Positions 31,815 to 40,521 of a stretch of DNA of 64,000 bases are shown here, piece after piece. The notes under the pieces are model-generated. The model was given only the letters and a program-made list of their open reading frames with translations, made no database searches and was not told the DNA's origin. Made by a program: the position numbers and the translations under genes. The DNA comes from an uncultured Clostridia bacterium (lineage in GTDB: Bacteria; Bacillota; Clostridia; Christensenellales; CAG-314), in the NCBI GenBank assembly GCA_934230325.1, contig CAKQEP010000008.1:8932-72931 (forward strand). The letters are read 5' to 3'. The stretch's first letter is position 1; the number at the start of each line of letters is the position of its first letter.

Positions 31815-32477
31815 TCACCAAACGACGGGCGTTGCGCCGTGTTCTTCCAAAAAATCGTTGGCTTTGACAAAATGACCGCAGCCAAAAAACCCGTTGTACG
31901 CCGACAGCGGACTCGGGTGCGCCGCCGTCAACACGCAATGAATCGGATTTGTTATCAGATTTTGTTTCTGTTTTGCGTTTGCGCCCCACAACATAAACAC
32001 TACGGGACGGTCAAAATCGTTGACGAATTTTATTACGCTGTCGGTAAAAATTTCCCAACCTTTGTCTTTGTGGCTGTTGCTTTTGCCCGCTTCCACCGTC
32101 AACACGCTGTTTAACAAAAGAACCCCTTGCTTTGCCCACACCGTAAGGTCGCCGCCCTTTACTATCGACGGCTTGCCCGTTTCGTTGGCGATTTCTTTAA
32201 AAATATTCAGCAAACTCGGCGGCGGCTGTTGACCTTCCGGCACGGAAAAACTCATTCCCATAGCCTGCCCTTTGTTTATGTACGGATCTTGACCGATAAT
32301 TACCACCTTTACGTCCTGCGGCGAAGTAACGTCAAAGGCGTTCAAAATGAGTTTTTTTGGCGGGTAAACGACGCGCGTCGCATACTCTTTGCTCAAAAAA
32401 CTCTTTAACGTCTTAAAATAATCCTTGCAAAACTGTTCTGAAAACAGCGGTTCCCACCCGTTGTAACTTCTTTCCAT
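31815..32477 (-). CDS. ung: Uracil-DNA glycosylase, family 1
   Basis: A 220-aa enzyme removing uracil from DNA. Water-activating loop IGQDPYINKGQAMG (Asp64, Tyr66), uracil-binding Asn in LLLNSVLTVE, and the Leu-loop AHPSPLSAYNGF with its catalytic His. The His after GQDPY, found in most family-1 enzymes (GQDPYH), is Ile67 here, and a second His of the segment is Met. AAAGGTGG precedes the ATG. Monocistronic. Confidence 0.93.
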   Translation of the reverse strand: MERSYNGWEPLFSEQFCKDYFKTLKSFLSKEYATRVVYPPKKLILNAFDVTSPQDVKVVIIGQDPYINKGQAMGMSFSVPEGQQPPPSLLNIFKEIANETGKPSIVKGGDLTVWAKQGVLLLNSVLTVEAGKSNSHKDKGWEIFTDSVIKFVNDFDRPVVFMLWGANAKQKQNLITNPIHCVLTAAHPSPLSAYNGFFGCGHFVKANDFLEEHGATPVVW

Positions 32478-32619
32478 CTTTTACTTCACCACCTTTGCTC
32501 GACTGCCGTCGCAACGACGATAATTCAACCTTGATTTAATAATAAATAATTTTTGCCGTATAGTCAATACGTTTAAGAAAAAAACTGCGTTTTTCCTTTT
32601 TTTATGAACCGATATAGTA

Positions 32620-33130
32620 TTTGCCTATGTGCATTTAGTAAGGTGCGTTTTTATACCGTATTTTGCAAAGAGTGTATATTTTAGCGTGGCTATCGTTAAA
32701 GTGTCATTGCGAAGTGTAAATTTTTGGCTTTTTTAAACCTAACCTTATAAATAAAAATTTACGCTGTGGCAATCGCACGGAAGTGAACCGCATTGTTTCA
32801 CAAGTATTGATTTCACAACATTTTGACGGGAGCCTATATAGTATTTGCCTATGCGCATTTGGTAATGAGCGTGTTTGTACCGTATTTTGCATAAGGACCG
32901 CTTCCGCGAGATTGCCACACAAAAAATTTACTTCATAAGGACAAAATTTTTCTACTGGTAAATTTTTTGTTCGCAATGACAAGTAAAAAAACCTTTGCTC
33001 GAGTATAAAGATATTACGTTGTACTTTGTAAAGAGTTGATACTTTAAAGTGGCTATCGTTAAATTGTCATTGCGAGGAGTGATTTTTTAAGTTAGATAAG
33101 ACTAATCGATAAAAAAATCGCGACGTGGCA
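32620..33130. repeat. Modular palindromic repeat cluster 3
   Basis: The 772-nt gap 32478-33249 contains, after ~140 nt of AT-rich unique sequence, a module with the GTGTAAATTTTTGG core (about 32703-32790) and an inverted variant whose arms read AAAAAATTTACTT and GTAAATTTTTTG (about 32890-32982). It ends with a GAGTGATTTTTTAA core module at 33066-33130, the right half of which runs into different sequence before the nhaC terminator. Confidence 0.8.
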
Positions 33131-33153
33131 AGACAAGCGGCTGCGGTCATTAT

Positions 33154-33186
33154 AAAAAAATCCCGCAAAGTTTTGGCTTTGCGGGA
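33154..33186 (-). terminator. Terminator of nhaC
   Basis: 10-bp perfect stem (33161-33170 with 33177-33186) followed on the minus strand by seven T. Confidence 0.88.
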
Positions 33187-33249
33187 GCGTAAATACGCTT
33201 TGTAGTTTTACGATTTGTATTTCTTGGTTTGTTTTTGTTTTGTCGTCTT

Positions 33250-34851
33250 TTAGTTTGCTTGTTCTGCTTGTTGCGGTTGATTTTCTACAAGGAGCGCGTC
33301 GGGATTTTCCAAAATCATAGATTCGTCAAACTTGGGGATAAGCAAACCTTTGGCTTTTTGAACAAAGTAGGACACGGTGACAAAAATCACAAACGTACCC
33401 GCCGAAACAATCCAACCTATCCAGATTTTTTGAGTTATTCCGCCCACCAAAAATCCCAAAAAGGATATTACTGCGACGGACAGCGCGACGGGAAGTTGAC
33501 ATTTTACGTAGTCCATATGGTTGCACTTTGTCGTAGCGGCGGCAAGGATAGTAGCGTCGGAGATAGGTGAAACTTGGTCGCCGAACACTGCGCCGGACAG
33601 CACGGCAGAAACGGTCAAAAGGTAGAGTTGCGTACCGATTTCCCCTTTAAACATAGGCGCGACGAGCGGAACGATAATGCCGAAAGTTCCCCAACTCGTA
33701 CCCGTAGCAAAGGATATAGCCATAGCGATAACCATCATAATAGCGGGGAGCAGTACTTTTGCGCTACCCATAGCGTTTGCGACGGTGCCGATAAACGCGC
33801 TCACGTCCAGCAGCGTACAAATATCCGACAGCGTCCACGCAAGGATAAGAATCATAAAGACGTCGCAGATAGACTTAAATCCTTCTCCCAGACTTTTGGA
33901 AAAATCTTTAAAGGTTATTTTTTTGCGGATAAGGAAGTAGACAAAGGTGCAAACCACTGCCAACGTCGAGCCGCAAGCCAACGAGAGTTCTGAGTTCATA
34001 TTTCCGTTGTCGGTCAGGGCGTAGTACACCATAAATCCGACGGAAAACAAAATCATAAACAGAATAGGCAACACGAGGTCGAGAATAGTTCCGTTGTCGT
34101 TTTGCGCCAAAATTTCTTCCGAGTGGAAGGTTGTTTTTTTGCCGCAGTTTACGTCGCCCGTTTCGATTGCCTTGACTTCTCTTTTGCGAACGCCAAAAAA
34201 GTCCATTCCCAGCGCGATAGTGACAAAAATGAATATTATCGTAAGAATAGGATAAAAATTGCACAACGCCGACTGCAAGTACAGACTAAACGCGTTTTGT
34301 CCTGCGTCCAGACCGTCTGCAATGGTTGACGTAACAAAACTTGCCCAACTGCTTATGGGCATAAGCAAGCACACTGCGACGGACAAACTTCCTATCATAT
34401 ACGCCAACTTAACTCTGCTTATGCGGTACTTGTCGGTGATGGGACGCATAACGGTACCCGTCGCCAACCGATTGAAGTAGTCGTCCATAAACATCAAAAC
34501 GCCAAAGCCCGCCGTCACTGCGAGAATTCCTTTGCGGGATTTAATGTGCGACGCAAACCAGCGCCCCACCGCTTTTGTGCCGCCCGACCTGTCAATAAGA
34601 ACGATAAGCACTCCCAACATAAGAATAAAAATCAAAATCGCGCCGTGACCGCCACCGCTGCCCGACAGCGTTTCCGCCATAGTTTTGAATACTTGCGCAA
34701 ACCCGTCGAGAACGTTTCCGCCGCCACCGATAGAAAACATCATCGCGCCGGTGAGAATACCTACAAAAAGCGAAATATACACTTCCTTGCAGATAAGCGC
34801 AAGCACGATGGTAACGACGGCGGGGATAATAGACCAAAAAGTTCCCTGCAT
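33250..34851 (-). CDS. nhaC: NhaC-family Na+/H+ antiporter
   Basis: A 533-aa membrane protein with about 12-13 predicted helices. Family features: LICKEVYISLFVGILTGA near the N-terminus, FMDDYFNRLATGTVMRPI, SSWASF, SFATGTSWGTFGI, and GAVFGDQVSPISDATILAA. These Asp- and Ser-containing helices are the ion pathway in NhaC/YqkI/MleN-like carriers. It may exchange Na+ for H+, or substrates such as malate and lactate as MleN does; the latter would fit the malate metabolism of the window. GAGG precedes the ATG. Confidence 0.88.
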   Translation of the reverse strand: MQGTFWSIIPAVVTIVLALICKEVYISLFVGILTGAMMFSIGGGGNVLDGFAQVFKTMAETLSGSGGGHGAILIFILMLGVLIVLIDRSGGTKAVGRWFASHIKSRKGILAVTAGFGVLMFMDDYFNRLATGTVMRPITDKYRISRVKLAYMIGSLSVAVCLLMPISSWASFVTSTIADGLDAGQNAFSLYLQSALCNFYPILTIIFIFVTIALGMDFFGVRKREVKAIETGDVNCGKKTTFHSEEILAQNDNGTILDLVLPILFMILFSVGFMVYYALTDNGNMNSELSLACGSTLAVVCTFVYFLIRKKITFKDFSKSLGEGFKSICDVFMILILAWTLSDICTLLDVSAFIGTVANAMGSAKVLLPAIMMVIAMAISFATGTSWGTFGIIVPLVAPMFKGEIGTQLYLLTVSAVLSGAVFGDQVSPISDATILAAATTKCNHMDYVKCQLPVALSVAVISFLGFLVGGITQKIWIGWIVSAGTFVIFVTVSYFVQKAKGLLIPKFDESMILENPDALLVENQPQQAEQAN

Positions 34852-34954
34852 AAAAAAAACCTCACTTTTTTGTCGAATACAGACAAAAACTCAAACGGCA
34901 TAATTATATATTAAAACAATAGTATTGTCAAACGGTTTTATAAGGATAAACAGA

Positions 34955-35600
34955 GTTTGTTTTGCCTGTTTTTTGCCGTGATTACCGTTTTAAAACGAGA
35001 AACAACCGAGAACCGCCATACTGCTTGCCTTTGCGCATATAGTAAAGTGCGTGTTTATAATGCCGTCAAAAAGTTTAGATGTTCGCAATCCCAAATCCAA
35101 CAAAATGCTTGCATTTTGTTGGAGAGGAGCAGCCCGCTGTAGGGCGTAGGCGGTATATGAATATATGCCGACAAGCCTTTGTGCGGCGCTGCGACGAGGT
35201 GGTAATCAATGTTAAATTGTCATTGCGAAGTGTAAATTTTTGGCTTTTTTAAACCTGACCTTATAAATAAAAATTTACGCTGTGGCAATCCCGCGGAAGC
35301 GTACCATATGCAAGATACGGCACAAATACGCACTTTGCTATATGCGAATAGGCAAAGAGTATAAAGGCTCCCGTCAAAATGTAGCAAAAACAAAACTTGT
35401 GAAACAATGCGGTTCGCTTCCGCGAGATTATCACGTCAAAAATTTGCCGCCATAAGGATTAGTTTTGCTATTTGCAAATTTTTTCCTCATAATGACAAGT
35501 AAAGCACCTTTGCTCGTATCTAAACATACTACTTTATTCTTTGTAAAGAGTTGATACTTTAAGCGGCTGTTTTTTTAGAGTGTCAAAAGCGAGGAGCTAT
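34955..35600. repeat. Modular palindromic repeat cluster 4
   Basis: Lies between the divergent nhaC and oadB genes. Contains element A (35097-35199), a TAAATTTTTGG-core module (about 35218-35305) and an inverted CAAATTTTTTCCTCATAATG module (about 35412-35503). The linker between them (TATGCGAATAGGCAAAGAGTATAAAGGCTC, then ACAAAACTTGTGAAACAATGCGG) recurs in clusters 5, 8 and 9. Confidence 0.82.
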
Positions 35601-35656
35601 TTTTTAAGTTGGAAAAACTAAAACCAAACAAAAAACGATATTTTTTAACGCAACGC

Positions 35657-35686
35657 TTGACAAGGACGCATTTGCGAGTCTATAAT
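35657..35686 (+). promoter_or_regulatory. Strong promoter of the oadB leader RNA
   Basis: TTGACA, 18 nt, TATAAT. Predicted start near 35693. Confidence 0.75.
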
Positions 35687-35692
35687 GAATAC

Positions 35693-35836
35693 AATCTTAA
35701 TAAACACAACCCCTGTGGGGAGTAGTCGGCTTTAAAAAGCAGTTAAATCGCTAACACGAGAGGCACAAACCGCCGCTCCGGTTTAATTTTAAATGACAAG
35801 ACCACACCGCGATTTAGTTTCGGTGTGGTTTTTTGA
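35693..35836 (+). ncRNA. Structured leader with terminator upstream of oadB (riboswitch or small RNA candidate)
   Basis: About 145 nt from a good promoter to a Rho-independent terminator (35801-35809 with 35821-35829, then TTTTTT). Inside are hairpins at 35710-35720 (CCCC-TGT-GGGG), 35729-35740 (GCTTT/AAAGC) and 35767-35784 (AAACCG/CGGTTT), with unpaired, conserved-looking tracts GAGTAGTC, GTTAAATCGCTAACACGAG and AGGCACAAACC between them. The terminator lies ~170 nt before oadB, so the RNA could be a ligand-controlled attenuator or a separate small RNA. Class not identified. Na+ or another metabolite would make sense for a Na+ pump, but this is inference. Confidence 0.5.
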
Positions 35837-36007
35837 TTTAATTTTGCACAAGGGTTGTTTTTTGGTACTGTCAACTTACTTTTTTTACTATTTTTTGCTT
35901 TTGGCGCGGTTGTTCGTTTAAAAAAACCGCCGCAAAGAGAGCGAAAAAGCGGAAAAAAAGGGGTAAAATACAACCGTAAACCAAAAAAACAAAGCAAGGA
36001 GGATTAA

Positions 36008-37135
36008 ATGGATTTTTTAATCGAAGCAATCAAAGAAGTCACGTGGCAACAGATGGTCATGTGGGTAATAGGGTTTATCCTTATTTACTTGGCGATAAAA
36101 AAGGATATGGAGCCTGCCCTATTGTTGCCTATGGGATTTGGCGCGATACTGGTAAACATACCTTTTTCCAACGTTCTCAACGAAGTAGTCGGCGGCGCGG
36201 TACAGAGCAACGGCATAATTCAGTGGTTGTTTGAAGTCGGCATAGAAGCGTCGGAAGCGTTGCCCATTCTGTTGTTTATCGGAATCGGCGCGATGATAGA
36301 TTTTGAGCCGCTAATCGTCAATCCAAAACTTATGTTTTTGGGCGCGTTTGCGCAACTCGGAATCTTTTTGACGATAATTTTGGCGTCGCTGCTCGGTTAC
36401 AATATTTCTGACGCGGCGTCAATAGGAATAATCGGCGCGGCAGACGGACCTACTTCTATCCTTGTCGCAATGAAACTCGGCAGTCAATATCTCGGTCCGA
36501 TAATGGTGGTGGCGTACTCGTATATGGCGTTGGTCCCGATAATTCAGCCTGCCGTGATAAAGTGCATAACCACAAAAAAAGAACGCCTTATCCGTATGGA
36601 TTACAACACCAAAAAGGTGAGCAAAACGGTCAAAATTCTTTTCCCCATCGTCATAACTCTGGTAGCGGGACTTATCGCGCCCAAAAGCCTTGCGTTGGTA
36701 GGATTTTTGATGTTCGGCAACCTGCTCAACGAGTGCGGCGTGTTGGGAAGTCTTGCCGATACGGCAAAAACCACTCTCGCAAACCTTATTACGCTTTTGT
36801 TGGGCATAACCGTTGCTTTTCAGATGCAGGCGGAAAAATTCTTGACGGTGGACACCCTCACAATAATAGCGTTGGGACTGTTTGCTTTTGTTTTTGATAC
36901 CGTCGGCGGCGTAATGTGCGCAAAGGTTATGAACTTGTTCTGCAAAAAGAAAATCAATCCGATGATAGGCGCGGCAGGGATTTCTGCCTTTCCTATGTCG
37001 GCAAGAGTAGTGCACAAAATGGGCTTGAAAGAAGACAACTCAAACTATCTGCTTATGCACGCGGTGGGCGCAAACGTGTCGGGACAAATCGCGTCGGCTG
37101 TAGTCGGCGGATTGATAATCGGTCTTGTTTTGTAA
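36008..37135 (+). CDS. oadB: Na+-pumping carboxylic acid decarboxylase, beta subunit
   Basis: A 375-aa membrane protein of the OadB/GcdB/MmdB family with ~10 helices. The hallmark GAADGPTSI (Asp-containing, helix IIIa region) and later NECGVLG, FDTVGG and FPMSARVVHKMG are present. It couples decarboxylation of biotin-bound CO2 (from oxaloacetate, methylmalonyl-CoA or glutaconyl-CoA) to export of Na+. The carboxyltransferase alpha subunit and the biotin carrier are not in the window, so the substrate is open. Oxaloacetate or methylmalonyl-CoA would fit the succinate route encoded at 6-18 kb. AAGGAGG precedes the ATG. Confidence 0.93.
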   Translation: MDFLIEAIKEVTWQQMVMWVIGFILIYLAIKKDMEPALLLPMGFGAILVNIPFSNVLNEVVGGAVQSNGIIQWLFEVGIEASEALPILLFIGIGAMIDFEPLIVNPKLMFLGAFAQLGIFLTIILASLLGYNISDAASIGIIGAADGPTSILVAMKLGSQYLGPIMVVAYSYMALVPIIQPAVIKCITTKKERLIRMDYNTKKVSKTVKILFPIVITLVAGLIAPKSLALVGFLMFGNLLNECGVLGSLADTAKTTLANLITLLLGITVAFQMQAEKFLTVDTLTIIALGLFAFVFDTVGGVMCAKVMNLFCKKKINPMIGAAGISAFPMSARVVHKMGLKEDNSNYLLMHAVGANVSGQIASAVVGGLIIGLVL

Positions 37136-37148
37136 GGAGGTTGATACT

Positions 37149-37367
37149 ATGTTTTTAAATTTATTGCTCGCAATCAACGAAGAAGCGCTGTCAAAGTCGC
37201 TGGATATTTTGTGGAAAGGCTTGCTGGCTATGGTCGTCGTAATAGGGATAATTATGATAATAACTTACACTATGCAACACGTTTCCTACAAAGCCCAAAT
37301 CAAAAAAGAAAAACAGCAGCAACAAGAACAAAACCAAACCCCCACCGACAACAACGCCGCCAACTGA
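37149..37367 (+). CDS. Probable OadG-like small subunit of the Na+ pump
   Basis: A 72-aa protein with one membrane helix (~16-38) followed by a charged, Gln-rich cytosolic tail. This is the form of gamma/delta subunits of Na+-pumping decarboxylases, which hold the complex together. TAAGGAGG is placed right for the ATG at 37149, 13 nt after the oadB stop. The sequence similarity to OadG is weak; the call rests on size, topology and place. The tail lacks the His-rich zinc motif of enterobacterial OadG. Confidence 0.65.
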   Translation: MFLNLLLAINEEALSKSLDILWKGLLAMVVVIGIIMIITYTMQHVSYKAQIKKEKQQQQEQNQTPTDNNAAN

Positions 37368-37408
37368 CAACCACTACCCCCCGCCAACGCGACAAACTAT
37401 CCCGTTGC

Positions 37409-37437
37409 TTGAAAAACTTTGCAAAATATGTTAATAT
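37409..37437 (+). promoter_or_regulatory. Possible promoter of the DUF2974-type gene
   Basis: TTGAAA, 17 nt, TAATAT, about 30 nt before the ATG. Confidence 0.4.
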
Positions 37438-37465
37438 TACTGTATGGTTTTGACGGAGAAAAATT

Positions 37466-38608
37466 ATGGCTGATTTGTACGACTATATCAAATGGCGCGG
37501 CGACCTTTCCTTTAAGCAAGACGCCGTAAACGACGTCGACCTTGCTTGCCTTTGTCAACTTGCCGTTTTAAACGCGCAAGATTTGTGGGAAGACAAAAAC
37601 CTTACGCTCAAAGAGGCTTTTGACCTTTTTGCGCAATCGGGCAGAGCGGCGGAGTCGCAAGGCGTCATCATTCCTTTTGACGCCAACATACTGTTTAAAC
37701 AAATGTCGGAGTGCGCGCGGTTTAAAGACGTGCGGCTGTCGCATTACGTTTATTACGCAAAAAAGGACCAAAAGACGCAGTTTTGCGCTATGCGGTTTGA
37801 TTTAGGCACCGACAACGTTGTATGTTTTAGCGGGACGGACGACACTATCGTCGGCTGGGAAGAAAATTTTATTCTGATAAACGACAAACCTACTTACGCG
37901 CAGACGCAGGCTCAAAAATATCTCAAATCTGCGACGGAAGAATTGCCCGACTTGATAGTCGCGGGACACAGCAAGGGCGGAAACCTTGCAATGTACTCTT
38001 TTTTGCACGCAGGCACAAAAGCCGCCAAAAAAATAAAACTTTGCCTTTGTATCGATGCGCCCGGCGTTTCTCAAGCGGATTTCGATACGCCCGTGTTTGA
38101 CAAATACGGCTACAAACTTCGTTCGCTCGCGCCGCAGAGCAGCATTATCGGCAGACTTTTTGTTCATAAGGAATCTATCACCGTGACCAAAAGCGCGGCG
38201 ACGGGGCTGTATCAGCACGACTGTTTCAGTTGGGCGGTAAGCGGCAAAAATTTTGTAACTATGGACTCTTTTACCGAGCAATCCGACAAAATCGACAACC
38301 TCATAAAAAATATTCTGTCGGATATGGACGCAGAAACGCGCCAAAACTTTGTCCGAGCAGTGTTTGGAATGTTGTACTCAACCAACAGCCTGACTCTCAC
38401 GCAACTTCAAACAAAACGCGCAAGTCTTCTTTCGCAATACCTAAAACTAAACAAAGCCGACAAAAAACTTCTCAACGGCGTAGTCGCGGATTTGATAAAA
38501 GAACCCGCCGTGCGCCATATGTTTTTTGCAAACCTTAAACAAATGCGGCTGAGCAAAACCGCCGACGAAAAAAAACAATCGGAATTTTCGCGACAACTGT
38601 CGACGTAA
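37466..38608 (+). CDS. DUF2974-type alpha/beta hydrolase
   Basis: A 380-aa protein with the pattern of the DUF2974 (Mbeg1-like) family common in Clostridia. Nucleophile elbow GHSKGG (Ser at about residue 171) after LIVAGHSKGGNLAMYSF, a substrate-side FSGTDDTIVGWEENF segment, and a likely catalytic Asp in CIDAPGV. Predicted serine hydrolase (lipase- or esterase-like), without a signal peptide, hence cytosolic. The natural substrate is not known. GGAG precedes the ATG. Monocistronic. Confidence 0.85.
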   Translation: MADLYDYIKWRGDLSFKQDAVNDVDLACLCQLAVLNAQDLWEDKNLTLKEAFDLFAQSGRAAESQGVIIPFDANILFKQMSECARFKDVRLSHYVYYAKKDQKTQFCAMRFDLGTDNVVCFSGTDDTIVGWEENFILINDKPTYAQTQAQKYLKSATEELPDLIVAGHSKGGNLAMYSFLHAGTKAAKKIKLCLCIDAPGVSQADFDTPVFDKYGYKLRSLAPQSSIIGRLFVHKESITVTKSAATGLYQHDCFSWAVSGKNFVTMDSFTEQSDKIDNLIKNILSDMDAETRQNFVRAVFGMLYSTNSLTLTQLQTKRASLLSQYLKLNKADKKLLNGVVADLIKEPAVRHMFFANLKQMRLSKTADEKKQSEFSRQLST

Positions 38609-38624
38609 AAAAGGCTCAAAACGC

Positions 38625-38653
38625 TTGCTTTTTTTGTAATATATTGATATAAT
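38625..38653 (+). promoter_or_regulatory. Promoter of the TM1266-type regulator
   Basis: TTGCTT, 17 nt, TATAAT. Predicted transcript start near 38660, giving a leader of ~170 nt. Confidence 0.7.
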
Positions 38654-38659
38654 TTTATC

Positions 38660-38786
38660 AATAATAAATTTCTGAGCAAAAAGGTTGTTCCCGATTGCAA
38701 AGGATTTTGTCAACAACCGTATTTTTTTGACGGCGCGTCCGTTTTGTTTTGGCACCTCCTTTGCAACACGCAAAGGAGGTTTTTTG
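38660..38786 (+). promoter_or_regulatory. Attenuator-like leader of the hydrogenase-system regulator
   Basis: Within the leader an 11-bp perfect terminator stem (38754-38764 with 38770-38780) runs into TTTTTT, 43 nt before the ATG. A mutually exclusive pairing is possible: GCAAAGGA at 38697-38704 is perfectly complementary to TCCTTTGC at 38757-38764, the left arm of the terminator. That segment also sits in the loop of another hairpin (38683-38689 GGTTGTT with 38712-38718 AACAACC). This terminator/antiterminator logic is typical of riboswitches and protein-controlled attenuators. No known class is recognised. Confidence 0.6.
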
Positions 38787-38828
38787 CTTGCTTACCGACA
38801 AATCAAACCAAAAAACAGGAGGTTTTTT

Positions 38829-39077
38829 ATGGAACAAACTCGCATCGCGGTAATCGCAATCATCGTAGAACAAGCGGCGGCAACGGAAAAGGTAAACGAA
38901 TTGCTTTCTTGTTACGGTCAATACATCGTGGGAAGAATGGGCACCCCCTACCACCCCAAAAACGTAAGAGTGATAAGCGTCGTTTTGGACGCAGATACGG
39001 AAACCGTCAACGCTCTTACGGGAAAACTCGGAATGATAGAGGGAATATCCGCAAAAACGTTGTTTGCCAAAGTTTAG
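38829..39077 (+). CDS. TM1266-type iron-only hydrogenase system regulator
   Basis: An 82-aa protein of the small TM1266 family found with [FeFe] hydrogenases and their maturases. The family pattern is plain: RIAVIAIIVEQ, LLSCYGQYIVGRMGTPY, ISVVLDADTETVNALTGKLGMIEGISAKT. An ACT-like ferredoxin fold is known for the family; its ligand and target are not established. Longer frames exist upstream, but AGGAGG stands before the ATG at 38829. It is unlinked to the two hydrogenase genes of the window (about 20 and 36 kb away) and has its own attenuated promoter. Confidence 0.9.
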   Translation: MEQTRIAVIAIIVEQAAATEKVNELLSCYGQYIVGRMGTPYHPKNVRVISVVLDADTETVNALTGKLGMIEGISAKTLFAKV

Positions 39078-39407
39078 CGGCGATATTTTTAACAAAAAGG
39101 TCAAAATCATCGCAAAAAGATAGTACGTAATATAGTTTCTGCGACGTTGCCGTGACCAACGCAATAAACGACAAACCGCAAAAAACGCAACGCATACCGT
39201 TGCGGCGGGGATTTTTGCGCCAAAAAAGGCGTTTTTACGGCGGTCAACCCTGTGTTTACAAATTTCAAAAATACCAAAAATCAGTAATACCTACAACATT
39301 GCGACAACCCTCGCAACCAACCTAAAAAAACCGACCGACAAACCAAAAACGACAAAAATCTTTACGCCAACTACAAAAAAATATTATATAAAGGAGAAAA
39401 TACAAAA
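39078..39407 (+). other. Intergenic stretch before the ABC importer
   Basis: 330 nt with no gene. Small inverted repeats: GCAACG.../CGTTGC at about 39186-39202 and a weak terminator-like CGCC/GGCG followed by TTTTT (39217-39235), which may end the preceding transcript. AAAGGAG before the importer ATG. No thiamine (TPP) or other riboswitch signature found. Confidence 0.5.
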
Positions 39408-40412
39408 ATGTTAAACAAAAAAATCGTTTCTATTATTATTCTGTGCGTACTCGTATGCCTGTGCTTTGCTTGCTTTGCCTCTTGCCAAAAAGGTCAGGAC
39501 CAAATCAAGATTATGTTGCCCGACGGCACGCCCGCGCTGGCTCTCGCAAACGTTCTCGACAACGACGCCGCTTTCAGCGACAAAAAAACAACATTCAAAA
39601 TCGTTCCCGCCGCAAATATTCAGACGGCGTTTGTCCAAAACAACGATAACGGCGCGGATATTGCGCTTATGCCCACCGTCGTCGCCGCAAAACTGTATTC
39701 CAACGGTCAAAAAATAAAAATGCTGTCCGCAAACGTTTTCGGCAACCTTTACGTCGTCGGCGCAGGCGTTTCTGCCCCCGCCCCCCTTTCCTCTCTCAAA
39801 GGCAAGGTGGTGTACGTCACTATCGGAACGACGGTTACGCTGTTTAAGTACTTGCTCAATCAAAACAATATCCCCGTAGAAGAAGGCGCAGAACCCGTAG
39901 AAGGCAAAGTCGTACTGGCTACAAAAAACGACGGCTCGGAAATCGTTCCCTTGCTGGTAAAAGCCGCAAAGAGCGGTCAACAAGCCTTTGCCGTTTTGGG
40001 CGAGCCGCAAGCCGCAAAAGCGACGGCAAATATCCGTCAGTTTGCAGATACCGCGTACGTGGTTGATTTTCAAGCGGAATGGAAAACGTTGACGGGCTTT
40101 GAAGGTTATCCGCAGGCGGGCTTGTTTGCAACGGAAGAATTTTGCAAAAACAACAAGACTTACATCAAAAAACTGCTTGCCGCGTTGGAAAAAAATTCCG
40201 AGTTTTTGACGGCAAAGCACGCCGAACTTCCGCAATTGTTTGCCCGCTACGACAGCAACCTAAAAAACCTTACTTTTGACCTTAAAACGATAGAAAACTG
40301 CAACCTTAAACTCGTTCGCGCCGCAGACGCCAAAAAAGCCGTGCTTGACTATATCGGCAGAGTTATGCCCGCCGCAGTCAAAGACAGCATAAACGACGCT
40401 TTCTTTAATTAA
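39408..40412 (+). CDS. ABC importer substrate-binding lipoprotein (NitT/TauT type)
   Basis: A 334-aa extracytoplasmic lipoprotein. A hydrophobic signal with a lipobox-like ACFASC gives Cys26 as the lipidated residue. The mature part is a type II periplasmic-binding-protein fold like SsuA/ThiY/TauA (IKIMLPDGTPALALANVL, DIALMPTVVAAKLYSNG, GKVVYVTIGTTVTLFKYLL). The ligand is unclear: sulfonate, thiamine precursor, nitrate or another small molecule. It heads a three-gene importer operon. A hairpin after its stop probably stabilises this mRNA part, so that the binding protein is made in excess. Confidence 0.87.
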   Translation: MLNKKIVSIIILCVLVCLCFACFASCQKGQDQIKIMLPDGTPALALANVLDNDAAFSDKKTTFKIVPAANIQTAFVQNNDNGADIALMPTVVAAKLYSNGQKIKMLSANVFGNLYVVGAGVSAPAPLSSLKGKVVYVTIGTTVTLFKYLLNQNNIPVEEGAEPVEGKVVLATKNDGSEIVPLLVKAAKSGQQAFAVLGEPQAAKATANIRQFADTAYVVDFQAEWKTLTGFEGYPQAGLFATEEFCKNNKTYIKKLLAALEKNSEFLTAKHAELPQLFARYDSNLKNLTFDLKTIENCNLKLVRAADAKKAVLDYIGRVMPAAVKDSINDAFFN

Positions 40413-40479
40413 AGGCGGCTTTTGCGACGAGCAAACAAAGCCGCGCGCCGCAAACGTACCCCGCTAAACAACAAAACAA

Positions 40480-40521
40480 AACAACGGCAACTCGACGGTT
40501 TTTTGCGTCGTTGCCGTTGTT
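40480..40521 (+). other. Intercistronic hairpin
   Basis: 40480-40490 with 40511-40521 and, inside, 40493-40497 with 40506-40510, closing an 8-base loop. Not followed by a T run, so it is more likely an mRNA-processing or stability element than a full terminator. Confidence 0.6.

Noticed and set aside
35717..35785. Mn2+ (yybP-ykoY) or tetrahydrofolate riboswitch at the GGGGAGTAG motif
   Set aside because: Only the first motif and the CCGCTCC end resemble these classes; spacing and the inner conserved parts do not match, so I left it unassigned.
39078..39407. TPP riboswitch before a possible thiamine-precursor importer
   Set aside because: The conserved CTGAGA and ACCTGA-type segments of the thi-box are absent.
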